Shown: in pieces, positions 1-9,406 of the stretch
Layout of the letters: each line of letters starts with the position of its first letter
Numbering within the stretch: position 1 is the stretch's first letter
Assembly (NCBI RefSeq): GCF_000423485.1
Contig: NZ_AUIB01000006.1
Location: 62,001-126,000 of the forward strand
Source of the DNA: Propionimicrobium lymphophilum DSM 4903
Lineage (GTDB): Bacteria > Actinomycetota > Actinomycetes > Propionibacteriales > Propionibacteriaceae
Reading direction: 5' to 3'
Length of the DNA: 64,000 nucleotides
The notes under the pieces: generated by a model
The model's input: only the letters and a program-made list of their open reading frames with translations
What the model was told of the DNA's origin: nothing
The model's database searches: none
Translations under genes and position numbers: made by a program

Positions 1-1
1 C

Positions 2-1252
2 GACAAAAACGCCGAGTCGCTTCGCCCAGGAATTCTGTGGCTGGACGGCCGCGCAGCGGATCAGGTTCACAAGTACGGCAGCGAGCGGGTGCACGAGATC
101 TCCGGTTTCCAGCCGGACACCACGCCGTCTATCTACAAGATCGCTTGGCTGAAGGAGAACGAGCCCGAGAGCCTGCAGGCGGCCCACAAGATAGTCGGCG
201 TTCACGGCTATCTCACATATGCAATGACGGGCGAATGGGTCGATTCGGTGGCTACCGCCGATTCGCTCGGGTTGCTGGATTCGGCAAAGCTGGAGTATTC
301 CGACGAACTAATCGATCTGATCGGAATTCAGCGTAGCCAGCTGGCTGATCTAGTTCCCGCCGCCTCCGTGATAGCGCCGATAAAGAAGACCGTCCTTAGT
401 GGTTGGGGGATCAAGCACCCTGTTCAGTTGGTCGCCTCTTGCGGTGACGGCCAGGCCGCCGCACTTGGGGCCGGCGCCATTGGAACCGACGAGGCCTATC
501 TGAATATGGGTACCGCTTTGGTGGCGGGAGTTCACTCTCCGAACTACCTGACTGCCGACGTATATCGAACCGACGTCGCTGGCATTCCGGGTCAATACGT
601 CCTGGAGATCGTGCAGAACTCGGGCGCTCACCTTGCCGGTTGGTTCCGTCAGGAATTGGGCGATCCCGCACTCGGGGGCAGGCCAGATCCGGCGTTAGAC
701 GCGGCTGCGTCGAAGGTTCCGGCCGGATGCGGTGGCTTGGTGACGATGCCGTATTGGAACGCGGTTCAGTCGCCGTATTGGGATCCGATCGCTCACGGCG
801 CCATCGTCGGTTTGGCCGGAGCTTACGGGCGTGCCGAAATCTACCGATCGATACTTGAAGGTATCTCGCTGACCATGGCCTCGAACCTGCGTCAGCTGGA
901 GGAGTCGACAGGTGTGCCGATCAAGTCCGTTCGCGTTATGGGCGGTGGGCAGCGCTCGACTTTGTGGCGCCAGATCATGACAGACTGCATCGGTGTGCCG
1001 CTCACAGCCTGCGAAACCGAGGAAGTCTCGGCGATGGGAGCTGCGGTGATCGCGATGTCCAACACGGACGCCTTCGATTCGGTCCAGGACGCTGCGAAGG
1101 CGATGGCCGCGCTCGGCGGCACTTCTGAGCCCAACCAGAAGACTCACGAGATTTATCGCGAGTTGGCGGAGATTCAAGATCAGGTCTATCCGGCATTGAA
1201 GGATGTCATGGTTAGGCAATATGAATTTTCGCAGAAGTATCCGTTGCGCTAG
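2..1252 (+). CDS. FGGY-family carbohydrate kinase (xylulokinase-like), 5' end outside window
   Basis: ATP-dependent kinase of the FGGY family, phosphorylating a pentulose or related polyol-derived sugar in the cytoplasm. The reading frame is open from base 2, so the N-terminal part of the first domain, including its ATP-binding start, lies upstream of the window. Visible landmarks are the substrate-domain WLDGRA near the start, a SCGDGQAAALGAGA stretch that resembles the conserved FGGY signature area, and the C-terminal ATPase motif VMGGGQRSTLWRQ followed by SAMGAAVIA. About 416 residues are visible, against roughly 500 for the family. It converges on an AraM-type dehydrogenase across a strong hairpin terminator. 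The exact sugar cannot be read; xylulokinase is the nearest general label. Confidence 0.85.
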   Translation, partial: DKNAESLRPGILWLDGRAADQVHKYGSERVHEISGFQPDTTPSIYKIAWLKENEPESLQAAHKIVGVHGYLTYAMTGEWVDSVATADSLGLLDSAKLEYSDELIDLIGIQRSQLADLVPAASVIAPIKKTVLSGWGIKHPVQLVASCGDGQAAALGAGAIGTDEAYLNMGTALVAGVHSPNYLTADVYRTDVAGIPGQYVLEIVQNSGAHLAGWFRQELGDPALGGRPDPALDAAASKVPAGCGGLVTMPYWNAVQSPYWDPIAHGAIVGLAGAYGRAEIYRSILEGISLTMASNLRQLEESTGVPIKSVRVMGGGQRSTLWRQIMTDCIGVPLTACETEEVSAMGAAVIAMSNTDAFDSVQDAAKAMAALGGTSEPNQKTHEIYRELAEIQDQVYPALKDVMVRQYEFSQKYPLR

Positions 1253-1275
1253 TATCTGGTGATTGCGCGACCAAT

Positions 1276-1312
1276 AAGAGGGTGCCTGGAAAATTAATCC
1301 AGGCACCCTCTT
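1276..1312. terminator. Bidirectional rho-independent terminator
   Basis: A 14-bp perfect stem (AAGAGGGTGCCTGG / CCAGGCACCCTCTT) encloses a 9-nt AT-rich loop, with T-rich sequence after the stem on the plus strand. It sits between two convergent genes and can serve both. Confidence 0.9.
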
Positions 1313-1345
1313 TTATTCGCTAAGGTCTAGGCCTAGCTGTTTTGC

Positions 1346-2731
1346 TTACTGCTTTGCCGGGTTGATGAAGCCCTCGGTCGGAACCTCTGCCTCTGCCCAG
1401 TAGCCGCCCGGTGCGAACAGGCTCTCGACTACGTCGGAGTAGATGCCCAGGTCGTATAGCACATCCGTGATGTTGTAGCGGGCACGAATGGTCTGCGACT
1501 GGTAGTAGGTCAGCTTCATCTTTTCCATGTCGACGTCCAGCTGTGCCGGGTGGTAAGGAGCGCCACAGCGCTTCAGGATGTCGGCGATTTCCTTAGCCGG
1601 CATAACCTGCTTCTTGGACTCTTCGAGGATCCTCGACCAGTTGTCCTTGATCAGCTGAACACGCTCGGGCAGCTTGTCTGCCGGAACATACTTCTGCATG
1701 GACTGATCGACTGCTGCGTCGCGGATGGCCTTGATGGGCTGCAAGTCCTCGACGCGCTTCTTGTTATCTTCGGGGCTCAGCTGCTTGGCTGCGACCTCCT
1801 GCGGGTCGATCGCGTCGATGTCGATGCTTGCCAGAGCGTCGTAAAGTGCGCAAGAAGCGACGGTGCCGATGCCAACCTTCTGACCGTGCGATAGCGGGGG
1901 CTCCCAGTCGAGGCCGTGGCCCTCCATCTCCCACTGGTGGGAGAAGTTGTGGCCGGCACCCGATGCCGGACGCGAAGACTGCATGGACTGCATAGCCAGA
2001 CCGGAGAGGATGAGCTCCTGAGCCAGGCCGTGCAGGGCATCAGGGTCGGAAGCCTTGATGCCCTCTGGGTCGCTGAGCGCCTCGCGCAGCGGGGGCTGGA
2101 CTAGGTTCCAGGACTGCTCGTGGATTGCCTCGATGCCCAGAATGTCGGAGATAATCCAGTCGGCGCCTGCGGGGACCTTTTCGATCAGGTCGCCGACGCC
2201 GGTAGCGGTCAGCCTGTGTGGGGCGTGGGCCATGATGTCCAGGTCGCCGATCAGGCCTGCCGGAGCGGGGCAGTTGCGGGTGATCTTGAAGCCGTCGCGG
2301 GTGATCGACGCGCCGAACGCTGCGTAGCCGTCCATAGAGGCTGCGGTGCAGACGTTCATGTAAGGACGGCCGAGCTCGCCGTTTGCCAGCTTGACTAGGT
2401 CATTCAGCGTGCCGCCACCGATGGAGACGCAGCGAACATCCATGTCCTTGACGTGGTCGCGCACGCGCTCAACGTTCTCGTAGCCGGCGTACAGTGTCGG
2501 GGTGCCGGGGAAGATGAAAGGCTCGACGAGCTCGACGCCCGCCTCTTCCAGAGATGCCTTGACCTGTTCGCCTGCAACCTCCCAAGTGTTTCCGTCTGCG
2601 ATGATGATGCCTTTGGCGTCGCCGAAAAGCTCCTTGAAGATCCTGCCGGTCTCCTTGATGACGCCACGGCCGAAAGCGATTGCTTTGGTGTCGGTGGATG
2701 TCTTGAGAGCTTCTTGGATCAGATCTGCCAT
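1346..2731 (-). CDS. sn-Glycerol-1-phosphate dehydrogenase family protein (AraM/EgsA-like)
   Basis: NAD(P)-linked, metal-dependent dehydrogenase of the iron-alcohol-dehydrogenase/dehydroquinate-synthase fold. Family members reduce dihydroxyacetone phosphate to sn-glycerol 1-phosphate (Bacillus AraM). The nucleotide-binding motif SIGGGTLNDLVK is visible near residue 110, followed by TAASMDGYAA and a histidine-rich metal area containing GHNFSHQWEMEGHGL. Length is 461 residues, normal for AraM-type proteins. The start at 2731 is chosen because GGAGG lies 5-6 nt upstream; a longer frame to 2812 lacks such a site. Its convergence with an FGGY kinase suggests a shared sugar or polyol phosphate pathway, but that is inference. 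Confidence 0.85.
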   Translation of the reverse strand: MADLIQEALKTSTDTKAIAFGRGVIKETGRIFKELFGDAKGIIIADGNTWEVAGEQVKASLEEAGVELVEPFIFPGTPTLYAGYENVERVRDHVKDMDVRCVSIGGGTLNDLVKLANGELGRPYMNVCTAASMDGYAAFGASITRDGFKITRNCPAPAGLIGDLDIMAHAPHRLTATGVGDLIEKVPAGADWIISDILGIEAIHEQSWNLVQPPLREALSDPEGIKASDPDALHGLAQELILSGLAMQSMQSSRPASGAGHNFSHQWEMEGHGLDWEPPLSHGQKVGIGTVASCALYDALASIDIDAIDPQEVAAKQLSPEDNKKRVEDLQPIKAIRDAAVDQSMQKYVPADKLPERVQLIKDNWSRILEESKKQVMPAKEIADILKRCGAPYHPAQLDVDMEKMKLTYYQSQTIRARYNITDVLYDLGIYSDVVESLFAPGGYWAEAEVPTEGFINPAKQ

Positions 2732-2988
2732 CTTTCCTCCATTTGTTTTATGTTCGAACTGTCTTTGTTCGGATAGATTCTTTAGCGAATCGTCTTGTAA
2801 CAATCCTCGCACTTTCTAGCGCGAAAGTTTAGCGATCACAGTTAGTTCATAGAGCTTGCACAGCCGGCCCTAGAAAATTCTCAGTCGCGGGGAACTCTAA
2901 TAATAATGTGTTGACTCTGCTCGACTAGTGTTGAGATTCGTGACGATTAGGTTTTCGAGCTGAGGCAAATACGAGGAAAGGGAATGAA

Positions 2989-3570
2989 TTGCTAACTTTG
3001 CTCCAGGCTGTTGTCCTGTTTGCGACTACGAATATTGATCACCTCGTGATTCTGAGCATGTGGTTCGCCCGTGGCCACGGCCGTCCCGGCACGACCCGCA
3101 GAATCTTGGCGGGGCAGTACCTGGGCTTCGGCGCGATAATAATTCTGACTTTGGCTCTCGCGGCTGGCATTAATCTCGTTCTTCCCGTGGAGGCGCTTCG
3201 TTGGCTAGGCCTGATCCCGCTGATCATCGGCTTGAAGGCTGCATGGCAAGCATGGAAGTCCAGGGGCGAGGATGAAGATGACGACGAATTGATCCAAGGA
3301 AAGCTGACCAGTGTTTTATCTGTTGCGGCGGTGACCTTCGCGAATTCTGGTGACGAAGCCGCCGTCTATCTGCCCGTATTCTCGGTCTCCCAGCCTTGGC
3401 AGCTAGCGGTCTATGTAGTTGTCTTTTTGCTTTTAGCCGCCGTGGTCGTTTTCCTTGCCAAATACATAACATCGCGAAAGGCCATTGCCGAGTACCTAGA
3501 AAAGTGGGAAAGCATCCTGTTCCCAGTCGTGATGATAGTTCTCGGCCTGATGATCTTGATCTTGGCCTGA
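2989..3570 (+). CDS. CadD-like cadmium/cation resistance transporter
   Basis: Integral membrane protein of 193 residues with five predicted hydrophobic segments. It matches the CadD/LysE-like exporter family by its N-terminal TTNIDHLVIL motif and the internal FANSGDEAAVYLPV motif; the buried acidic and asparagine residues of these motifs are family hallmarks. The start is TTG at 2989, supported by GAGGAAAGG 8 nt upstream; the ATG at 2984 is in another frame and stops after three codons. A cytosolic acidic loop (about residues 92-100) separates the two halves. No metal-sensing regulator is adjacent, so induction by cadmium cannot be inferred here. Substrate assignment is by family only. Confidence 0.8.
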   Translation: MLTLLQAVVLFATTNIDHLVILSMWFARGHGRPGTTRRILAGQYLGFGAIIILTLALAAGINLVLPVEALRWLGLIPLIIGLKAAWQAWKSRGEDEDDDELIQGKLTSVLSVAAVTFANSGDEAAVYLPVFSVSQPWQLAVYVVVFLLLAAVVVFLAKYITSRKAIAEYLEKWESILFPVVMIVLGLMILILA

Positions 3571-3739
3571 TGGCTAATCACAAAATTAGATCTTCAAACT
3601 TAGACCGCAGTAACTGTGTGAATCTTAGAGCGCAAAGACTAACTATTTAACTTTACTTGTCTGGGCTGTGATAAGCTCAATGACAGGAAATCGGAGTGTA
3701 GGCTCTGCTGGTTCGTGACCAGGGATTTCCACAGAATAG

Positions 3740-3805
3740 GGGAGACTCAGGTTCGAGTCCTGGCCCATGCATTAAGTTTGGCGTAGCTCAATAGGAAAGA
3801 GCCCC
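3740..3805 (+). other. tRNA-like debris at the left edge of the accessory island
   Basis: Two tRNA-like pieces lie here in the order 3' part then 5' part. Bases 3747-3763 form a T-arm: a 5-bp stem closing the 7-nt loop TTCGAGT, followed by 7 nt and an A at 3771, like an acceptor 3' strand. Bases 3784-3802 (TAGCTCAATAGGAAAGAGC) form a D-arm-like hairpin with a 4-bp stem. The acceptor-like strands do not pair with each other and no anticodon arm is found between or beside them. I read them as remnants of broken tRNA genes. The remaining bases of 3571-3812 show nothing else I can identify. Confidence 0.35.
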
Positions 3806-3812
3806 CTATTTT

Positions 3813-4697
3813 TTATTTCCAGGCAGCGATGGTCCAAAATCCTAACTTTCTGGCTGCTTGCTCGATATCTCCCTCTGTGATTCCTGCGAGACTGTAATAC
3901 TGTCTCGCGAAACCGATTGCAGATCTCCTCCACCCAGAAGAATTTCGTATTTTCGTTGTTGACTTATGGAAGTCACTAATCGCTAATCGCGCCCATTCTG
4001 TAGTATCCAGCCGGTTAGCCAGTGCACGATTAATCTCACGGCCCAACCGCTTAGTTACTGCAAGTGACGTAAAAACATTTTCTGCTGTCAAGGCCAGTCG
4101 GCCTTTGCTATCGATCGTAGCTTCCGGTAAAGCGTTGCGGTTAAGTTTTGACCAGCCATGGCGAGCATCATCGCCCATGCGAGATATAGCTTCATTGAGC
4201 CTGCTGTCGGAAAGTTCGCCAGAGTGGATTATAGAATTTCGTATCTCTCGGATCACGTGAAATGTCTCTAACCACTCGACCGGTTTCAAATAGCCACAAG
4301 TCTCGAAAAGCACTTCATGCATGTTCCAAGCCTTGACTTGTCTGCCATGTGTTATCGGCCTTACACCTTCACTCTCTAAGAGATGAAGCATTTTTATGAC
4401 AAAATCCTCGTGCGTCGCCAACGCGTAAGGAATCGTGACAGAGGCGATGTATTGATCAGCATCATTAAGAAGGTCGCGAGCTGAGTCACTTCTCAAATTG
4501 AAGCGCTTAATGTGTTCGACTGTAGGAAAAACCTCAGCCAAAGTCGAGTTTGAGCCCGATGTCAGAGACAGCGTGTGCGCTGCTAGTTTCGAACCGGCTA
4601 GCAGCGCCATCATCGCATTGTTTACTCTGACTCTATTCTCAATGTAATCTCGATATTCGCGGAACATTATTTCGCCCATAAAATAAATGGTTATCAT
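3813..4697 (-). CDS. Uncharacterised protein with HEPN-type RX4H motif, putative defence RNase
   Basis: A 294-residue, largely helical, soluble protein with no signal peptide or membrane segment. I do not recognise the full-length family. Residues 150-158 read REIRNSIIH, containing Arg153-Asn154-(x3)-His158, which is the RX4-6H catalytic signature of HEPN-domain ribonucleases common in toxin-antitoxin and phage-defence systems. It sits beside a type I restriction-modification locus in an AT-richer accessory segment, which fits defence. No small antitoxin gene is visible immediately next to it. The start is uncertain: ATGs at 4697, 4679 and 4667 all have weak ribosome-binding sites. The HEPN call rests on one short motif and predicted helicity, so it is tentative. 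Confidence 0.5.
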   Translation of the reverse strand: MITIYFMGEIMFREYRDYIENRVRVNNAMMALLAGSKLAAHTLSLTSGSNSTLAEVFPTVEHIKRFNLRSDSARDLLNDADQYIASVTIPYALATHEDFVIKMLHLLESEGVRPITHGRQVKAWNMHEVLFETCGYLKPVEWLETFHVIREIRNSIIHSGELSDSRLNEAISRMGDDARHGWSKLNRNALPEATIDSKGRLALTAENVFTSLAVTKRLGREINRALANRLDTTEWARLAISDFHKSTTKIRNSSGWRRSAIGFARQYYSLAGITEGDIEQAARKLGFWTIAAWK

Positions 4698-5520
4698 GTT
4701 CTTCGGCGTTCACCAAGGGGTTCTGCGTATGGAGATTCGAGGATCGAGGCGATCCAGGATCTCCTTTTTCTGAGCAATGTTATGCACAGGCGGGCAATAG
4801 TGAGGTTGTCTACTGTTCCATTGTTATTTGCAATCATGGGGATTGGCCAGAATACTTAAAACTTCCCGCCTGTTCCAAACGCTTATTTAGGACTAATAGA
4901 GGGATCTTAATTTTTCCGCTCAGCGCTTATTTATTGGACATTTTTTATCAATATAAAAAGAAACAAGGTATTCACCGTCGACAGCATAAGGCTGTATTTA
5001 TTCGTACATTCTTGTCCGTTTTATTTAAAGAGATTTCTTGAAGAAAGTAACTAACCATAGACAACCACTTAACTGTTATCCACAGGCTCTATTCCGAATC
5101 ATGGATTTAAAAGTTGGGCGGGCTGCTGTTTCCGCGATTCCTCATGGGGCAAAAGCACTTAATAAAAAATGACCAGGTCAGATGACCTGGTCATTGCTAT
5201 CTGGTTATCTAGTTGCTGAAGATGATACGGGTACGTGTTGGCTCTCTGGGCACGTTGTGTCTGTTTCTGCTGGTTATGGCGGCTTTTGATTTCGTTGCAG
5301 TGTTGCTCGGCGATCTCCACGGGTCATTAACTGGCCGTGGACTGTCTGTTGTGCTCGCGCGTGTCCGCTTTGGGAACTGGGATGAGTGTGCTTGCTCGGG
5401 TTACGCGTAAAGGTTGTTTCATTTGCGCTTATGGAGCGTGCTCGTCCTAGGAGAGTATCGCGTTAGATAAGATGGAGGTGTGCGGCGTGCGCGTTGGGCG
5501 CTTGAGCGTGGAGGTGTGTG
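4698..5520. other. 823-bp AT-rich gap between the HEPN-like gene and hsdR
   Basis: No convincing gene is visible. About 4840-5100 is clearly richer in A+T than the flanks, as expected for acquired DNA or a promoter region. A perfect hairpin lies at 5169-5194 (separate entry). A short TTG-started hydrophobic frame at 5213-5410 has no ribosome-binding site and is not called. The promoter of the hsd operon is presumably in 5195-5500, but I cannot place its boxes. Confidence 0.6.
5169..5194 (-). terminator. Perfect 12-bp hairpin, terminator-like on the minus strand
   Basis: ATGACCAGGTCA and its exact reverse complement are separated by 2 nt. Read on the minus strand, the stem is followed by TTTTTTATT, the form of an intrinsic terminator. 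No minus-strand gene is present upstream of it (at higher coordinates), so it is either a relic of a lost gene or an operator-like palindrome. Confidence 0.55.
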
Positions 5521-7902
5521 ATGGCGCGTCTTACTGAGGAAGATGTGAAGCAGCGCCTTATTACTCCTGCGATTGTTGATGGTGCGGGTTGGGCTCGTGA
5601 ACAGTTGTTTATGGAGGCGTTCACTGACGGCCAGATTATTGTGCAGGGCAGGTCTACTCGTCGCGGTAAGCGCGGTAAAGCTGATTATGTTTTGAAAACT
5701 TCCATAGGTAAGGCCTTAGCCGTTGTTGAGGCTAAGGATGCGTCTCACTCGGTGGGTGCTGGTTTGCAGCAGGCGATGGGGTATGCGGTGAAGCTAGACG
5801 CCCCGTTTGCGTATTCGTCTAACGGTTACGGGTTTGTGGAGCATGACTTTCTCACCGGTGCAGAGCGGGAAATAACAATGGATGAGTTCCCGACTGAAAT
5901 TCAGCTTTGGCACCGTTATGTGGGAGCTAAGCGGCTCGATTCGCATGCTCAGCAGGTTGTGTGTGAGCCGTATTATTTTGATGCTTTCTCAGGTAAAGCT
6001 CCGCGTTATTATCAGCAGGTTGCTGTTGATCGGACGGTGGAGCGGGTAGCGCAAGGCGATAAGCGCTTGCTGCTGGTGATGGCTACTGGCACAGGGAAGA
6101 CTTTCACGGCGTTTCAGATTATTTGGCGCTTACTGGAAGCGGGCGCTGTGAAACGGGTGTTGTATTTAGCGGATCGTAATGTGTTGTTGGATCAGACGAT
6201 TTCGCGTGATTTTGCTCCGTTTGGTAATCGTGTGGTGAAGGTTGCTCACCGCAGCCTGGATTCTTCGCGTGAAGTGTATTTGAGTTTGTATCACCAGCTT
6301 GCCGGGGATGAGGGGTAGGAGCCTTTCCGTCAGTTTAAGCCTGAGTTTTTTGATTTGGTGGTGGTTGATGAGTGTCACCGGGGTTCTGCTAGGGATGAGT
6401 CTAGGTGGCGTAGGGTGCTGGATTATTTTTCCGGCGCTATTCATCTTGGGATGACGGCTACCCCGAAGGAGACTAAAGAGGTCTCGAATATTACGTATTT
6501 TGGTGACCCGATTTATACGTATTCGCTTCGTGAGGGTATTGAGGACGGGTTCCTTGCCCCGTATAAGGTGCTTCGAGTTGGTATCGATATTGATCTTGAG
6601 GGCTGGCGGCCCTATGAGGGTCAGCGTGATGTGGATGGTCAGCTGGTAGAGGATAGAGAATATAACGTTAAAGATTATGACCGGGATTTGGTGATTGATG
6701 ACCGTACTCGGCTGGTCGCTAAGTATGTGGCGGCGTGGTTGAAGAAGAACGGTCAAGACTCGAAAACTATTGTGTTTTGTGTTGATATCGACCATGCGGA
6801 GAGGATGCGTCAGGCATTAGCGAATGAGTGTCTTGAGCAGGTGGTGGAAGATTATCGCTATGTGATGCGTATCACCGGTGATGACGCTGAGGGTAAGGCT
6901 CAGTTGGATAATTTCGCTGACCCAAGCGAGAAGTATCCCACGATTGTGACGACCTCGAAGTTGTTGACGACCGGGGTTGATGTGCGAACTTGCAAATTGA
7001 TTGTGTTGGAATCGAATATTCAGTCGATGACCGAGTTTAAGCAGATTATTGGTCGGGGAACCAGGCTTGCGCCTGAGTATGGCAAAGAGTTCTTCACGAT
7101 CATGGATTTCCGGGGTTCTACCCGTCTGTTCGCTGATCCTGATTTCGATGGGGAACCTGCCGTTATCAATACCGTCACGGCAAAGCCCGGCGATGAGCCG
7201 ATCATTCCAGACGATGATGAAAATACCGATGGACCACAAGATGGTGGCGATGAGCCACCGGCAGTAAGCATCCCTGTAGGTACTACCTGTGGCGGTAGTG
7301 GCAAGCCCGTCCAGCCACCTGGGCCGAGACGCAAGGTTCGGGTATGCGGTGTGGAGGTGGCGTTGCTTAATGAGCGGGTGCAGTTCATTGATCCACAAAC
7401 CGGCAAGTTGGTTAATGAGTCGGTTACTGATTTTTCTCGTAAAAGCCTGCTTGGCCAGTATGCGACGTTGGAGGATTTTCTGCACGGCTGGTTATCGGCT
7501 GACCGTAAGGCAGCGTTGGCTGAGGAACTGAAAGATAGCGGGGTGTTTTTGGATGCACTGCGGGAAGAGGCAGGCGCTATTGGGGCCGAGTTGGACGATT
7601 TTGATTTGATCTTGCATGTGGCCTACGACAAGCCACCGCTTACTCGCGGCGAGCGAGTGAAGAATGTGCAAAAGAGAGGCTACCTGCATCGCTATTCTGG
7701 CGAATGCGTGAAAGTACTGCAGGCTCTGCTCGACAAGTACGCCACGATAGGAATCAGCCAGGTTGAAGATATTCGGGTGCTAGCTAATGACCCGTTTATT
7801 CATCTTGGCTCACCTGCGAAAATCATTAGCTTGTTTGGTGGGAAAACGAGCTATCAACAGGCCGTCCAAGAACTCATCAACCAGTTGTATGCAACGTCCT
7901 AA
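5521..7902 (+). pseudogene. hsdR: Type I restriction endonuclease subunit R (EcoEI-like) with in-frame TAG
   Basis: Motor and nuclease subunit of a type I restriction enzyme, 793 codon positions. The N-terminal PD-(D/E)xK nuclease shows Asp55, Glu70 and Lys72 (ADY...VVEAK). Walker A is ATGTGKT around residues 188-194. The DECH box is at 282-285, followed by GMTATPKE. Motifs V-VI (TTGVDV, QIIGRGTRL) and an EcoEI-type C-terminal domain follow. A TAG at 6316-6318 (codon 266) interrupts the frame between Walker A and DECH. The frame resumes with no shift and all downstream motifs are conserved, so the change is a single recent nonsense mutation or a read error. The ATG at 5521 is preferred over GTG 5518 because GTGGAGG lies 7 nt upstream. 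Without readthrough neither fragment can cut DNA. Confidence 0.9.
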
Positions 7903-7927
7903 CTAGCCGGGGAGAACACGAAAACAC

Positions 7928-9406
7928 ATGGGTCTTAATTCATTCATCTCTACTTCGCGTAACATAATGCGCGGGGATGCGGGTATTAATGGTGACGCGC
8001 AACGTATCGAGCAGCTCACTTGGATGCTGTTTTTGAAGGTTTATGACGCGAAAGAACAAGACTGGGCCGCGCTAGAAGATAACTACACCTCAATTATCCC
8101 CGCTCATCTGCAGTGGGGAGCGTGGGCTGTTGACCACAAAGACGGGCAGGCGTTGACTAGTGACAAGCTACTTGATTTTGTCAACAACGAGCTATTCCCA
8201 ACGCTTAAAACCCTGCCCATCACGCCTAAAACCCCTATCCGTAAGGCGATTGTTCGGTCGGTGTTTGATGATGCTAACCAGTACATGAAAGATGGGGTGC
8301 TTATCCGCCAACTGGTCAACCTGGTTGATTCCATTAACTTCGATGACTACAACGAGAGTCACTCGTTCGGTGAGATTTATGAGACCCTGCTCAAAGACCT
8401 GCAAAGCGCAGGCAGCAGTGGCGAGTTCTACACCCCGCGGGCTGTCACCGATTTCATGGTTAAAGCCACCAACCCCACGCTGGATGACACTATCGCTGAT
8501 TTCGCGGCAGGCACAGGCGGGTTCCTCACTTCAAGCCTCAAACACCTAGAAACCCAGATCAAAACCGTTGCGGATCGGCAGCGCTACAACGAGATTGTGT
8601 TTGGTATTGAGAAGAAACCAATGCCGTATCTGCTGGGGCTTACTAATCTGCTTTTGCATGATGTGTCCTCACCGAATTTCTATCACGGTAATTCGCTGAC
8701 CAGGAATGTGCGCGAATATAAAGACCACGAGAAGTTCTCGCTGATCCTTATGAATCCGCCATACGGGGGAACCGAACAGAAAACTATTCAAACGAACTTT
8801 CCTGCCGCGCTGCGTTCCTCAGAAACCGCTGACTTGTTCATCGCGCTCATCATGTACCGGCTGAAAGCTGGTGGGCGGGCCGCCGTCGTGCTTCCAGACG
8901 GGCTCCTGTTTGGCAGTGACCGGGCTAAAACCGAGATCAAAAAGAAACTCTTAAACGAGTTCAATCTCCACACCATCATCCGGCTACCCGGATCGGTGTT
9001 TTCCCCATACACCTCGATTGCTACGAACCTTTTATTCTTCGATAATACCAAGGCGACTGAGAAAACCTGGTTCTACCGGGTAGACCTACCTGAAGGCTAC
9101 AAAGCATTCAGCAAAACCCGGCCCATGCAACTCGCTCATTTCGACGAGTGCTGGCAGTGGTGGAACAACCGCACCGAAATCAAAGACATCAACGGTGAAA
9201 CCTACAAGGCACGTGCCTTCAGCGCACAAGGACTAGCCGATTTGGGCTACAACCTTGACCAATGCGGCTACCCACAAGAAACCGAAGAAATCCTCACCCC
9301 TGAAGAAACCATCACCCGCTATAAAAAACGCCGCGCCGAACTAGACAAGGCTATAGATGAGCAAATCGCACTCATAGAACAAATCCTGGCCGAGGCAAAA
9401 GCATGA
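7928..9406 (+). CDS. hsdM: Type I restriction-modification DNA methyltransferase subunit M
   Basis: Adenine-N6 DNA methyltransferase that works with HsdS as M2S. The N-terminal HsdM helical domain (GDAQRIEQLTWMLFLKVYD) is followed by the AdoMet motif DFAAGTGGFL near residue 190 and the catalytic NPPYGG near residue 276. Length is 492 residues, full size, with no interruption. It begins 25 nt after the hsdR stop and overlaps hsdS by the four bases ATGA, so translation of the specificity subunit is probably coupled. The C-terminal tail is coiled-coil-like (about residues 460-490). Codon choice shifts from T-ending codons in hsdR to C-ending codons here, hinting at a mosaic origin. Confidence 0.95.
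   Translation: MGLNSFISTSRNIMRGDAGINGDAQRIEQLTWMLFLKVYDAKEQDWAALEDNYTSIIPAHLQWGAWAVDHKDGQALTSDKLLDFVNNELFPTLKTLPITPKTPIRKAIVRSVFDDANQYMKDGVLIRQLVNLVDSINFDDYNESHSFGEIYETLLKDLQSAGSSGEFYTPRAVTDFMVKATNPTLDDTIADFAAGTGGFLTSSLKHLETQIKTVADRQRYNEIVFGIEKKPMPYLLGLTNLLLHDVSSPNFYHGNSLTRNVREYKDHEKFSLILMNPPYGGTEQKTIQTNFPAALRSSETADLFIALIMYRLKAGGRAAVVLPDGLLFGSDRAKTEIKKKLLNEFNLHTIIRLPGSVFSPYTSIATNLLFFDNTKATEKTWFYRVDLPEGYKAFSKTRPMQLAHFDECWQWWNNRTEIKDINGETYKARAFSAQGLADLGYNLDQCGYPQETEEILTPEETITRYKKRRAELDKAIDEQIALIEQILAEAKA

Noticed and set aside
3740-3805. Permuted tRNA gene (3' half before 5' half)
   Set aside because: The acceptor-like strands do not pair and no anticodon arm exists, so a functional permuted tRNA is not supported.
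5213-5410. Short hydrophobic frame before hsdR
   Set aside because: TTG start, no ribosome-binding site, no recognisable motif, and composition like its noncoding surroundings.
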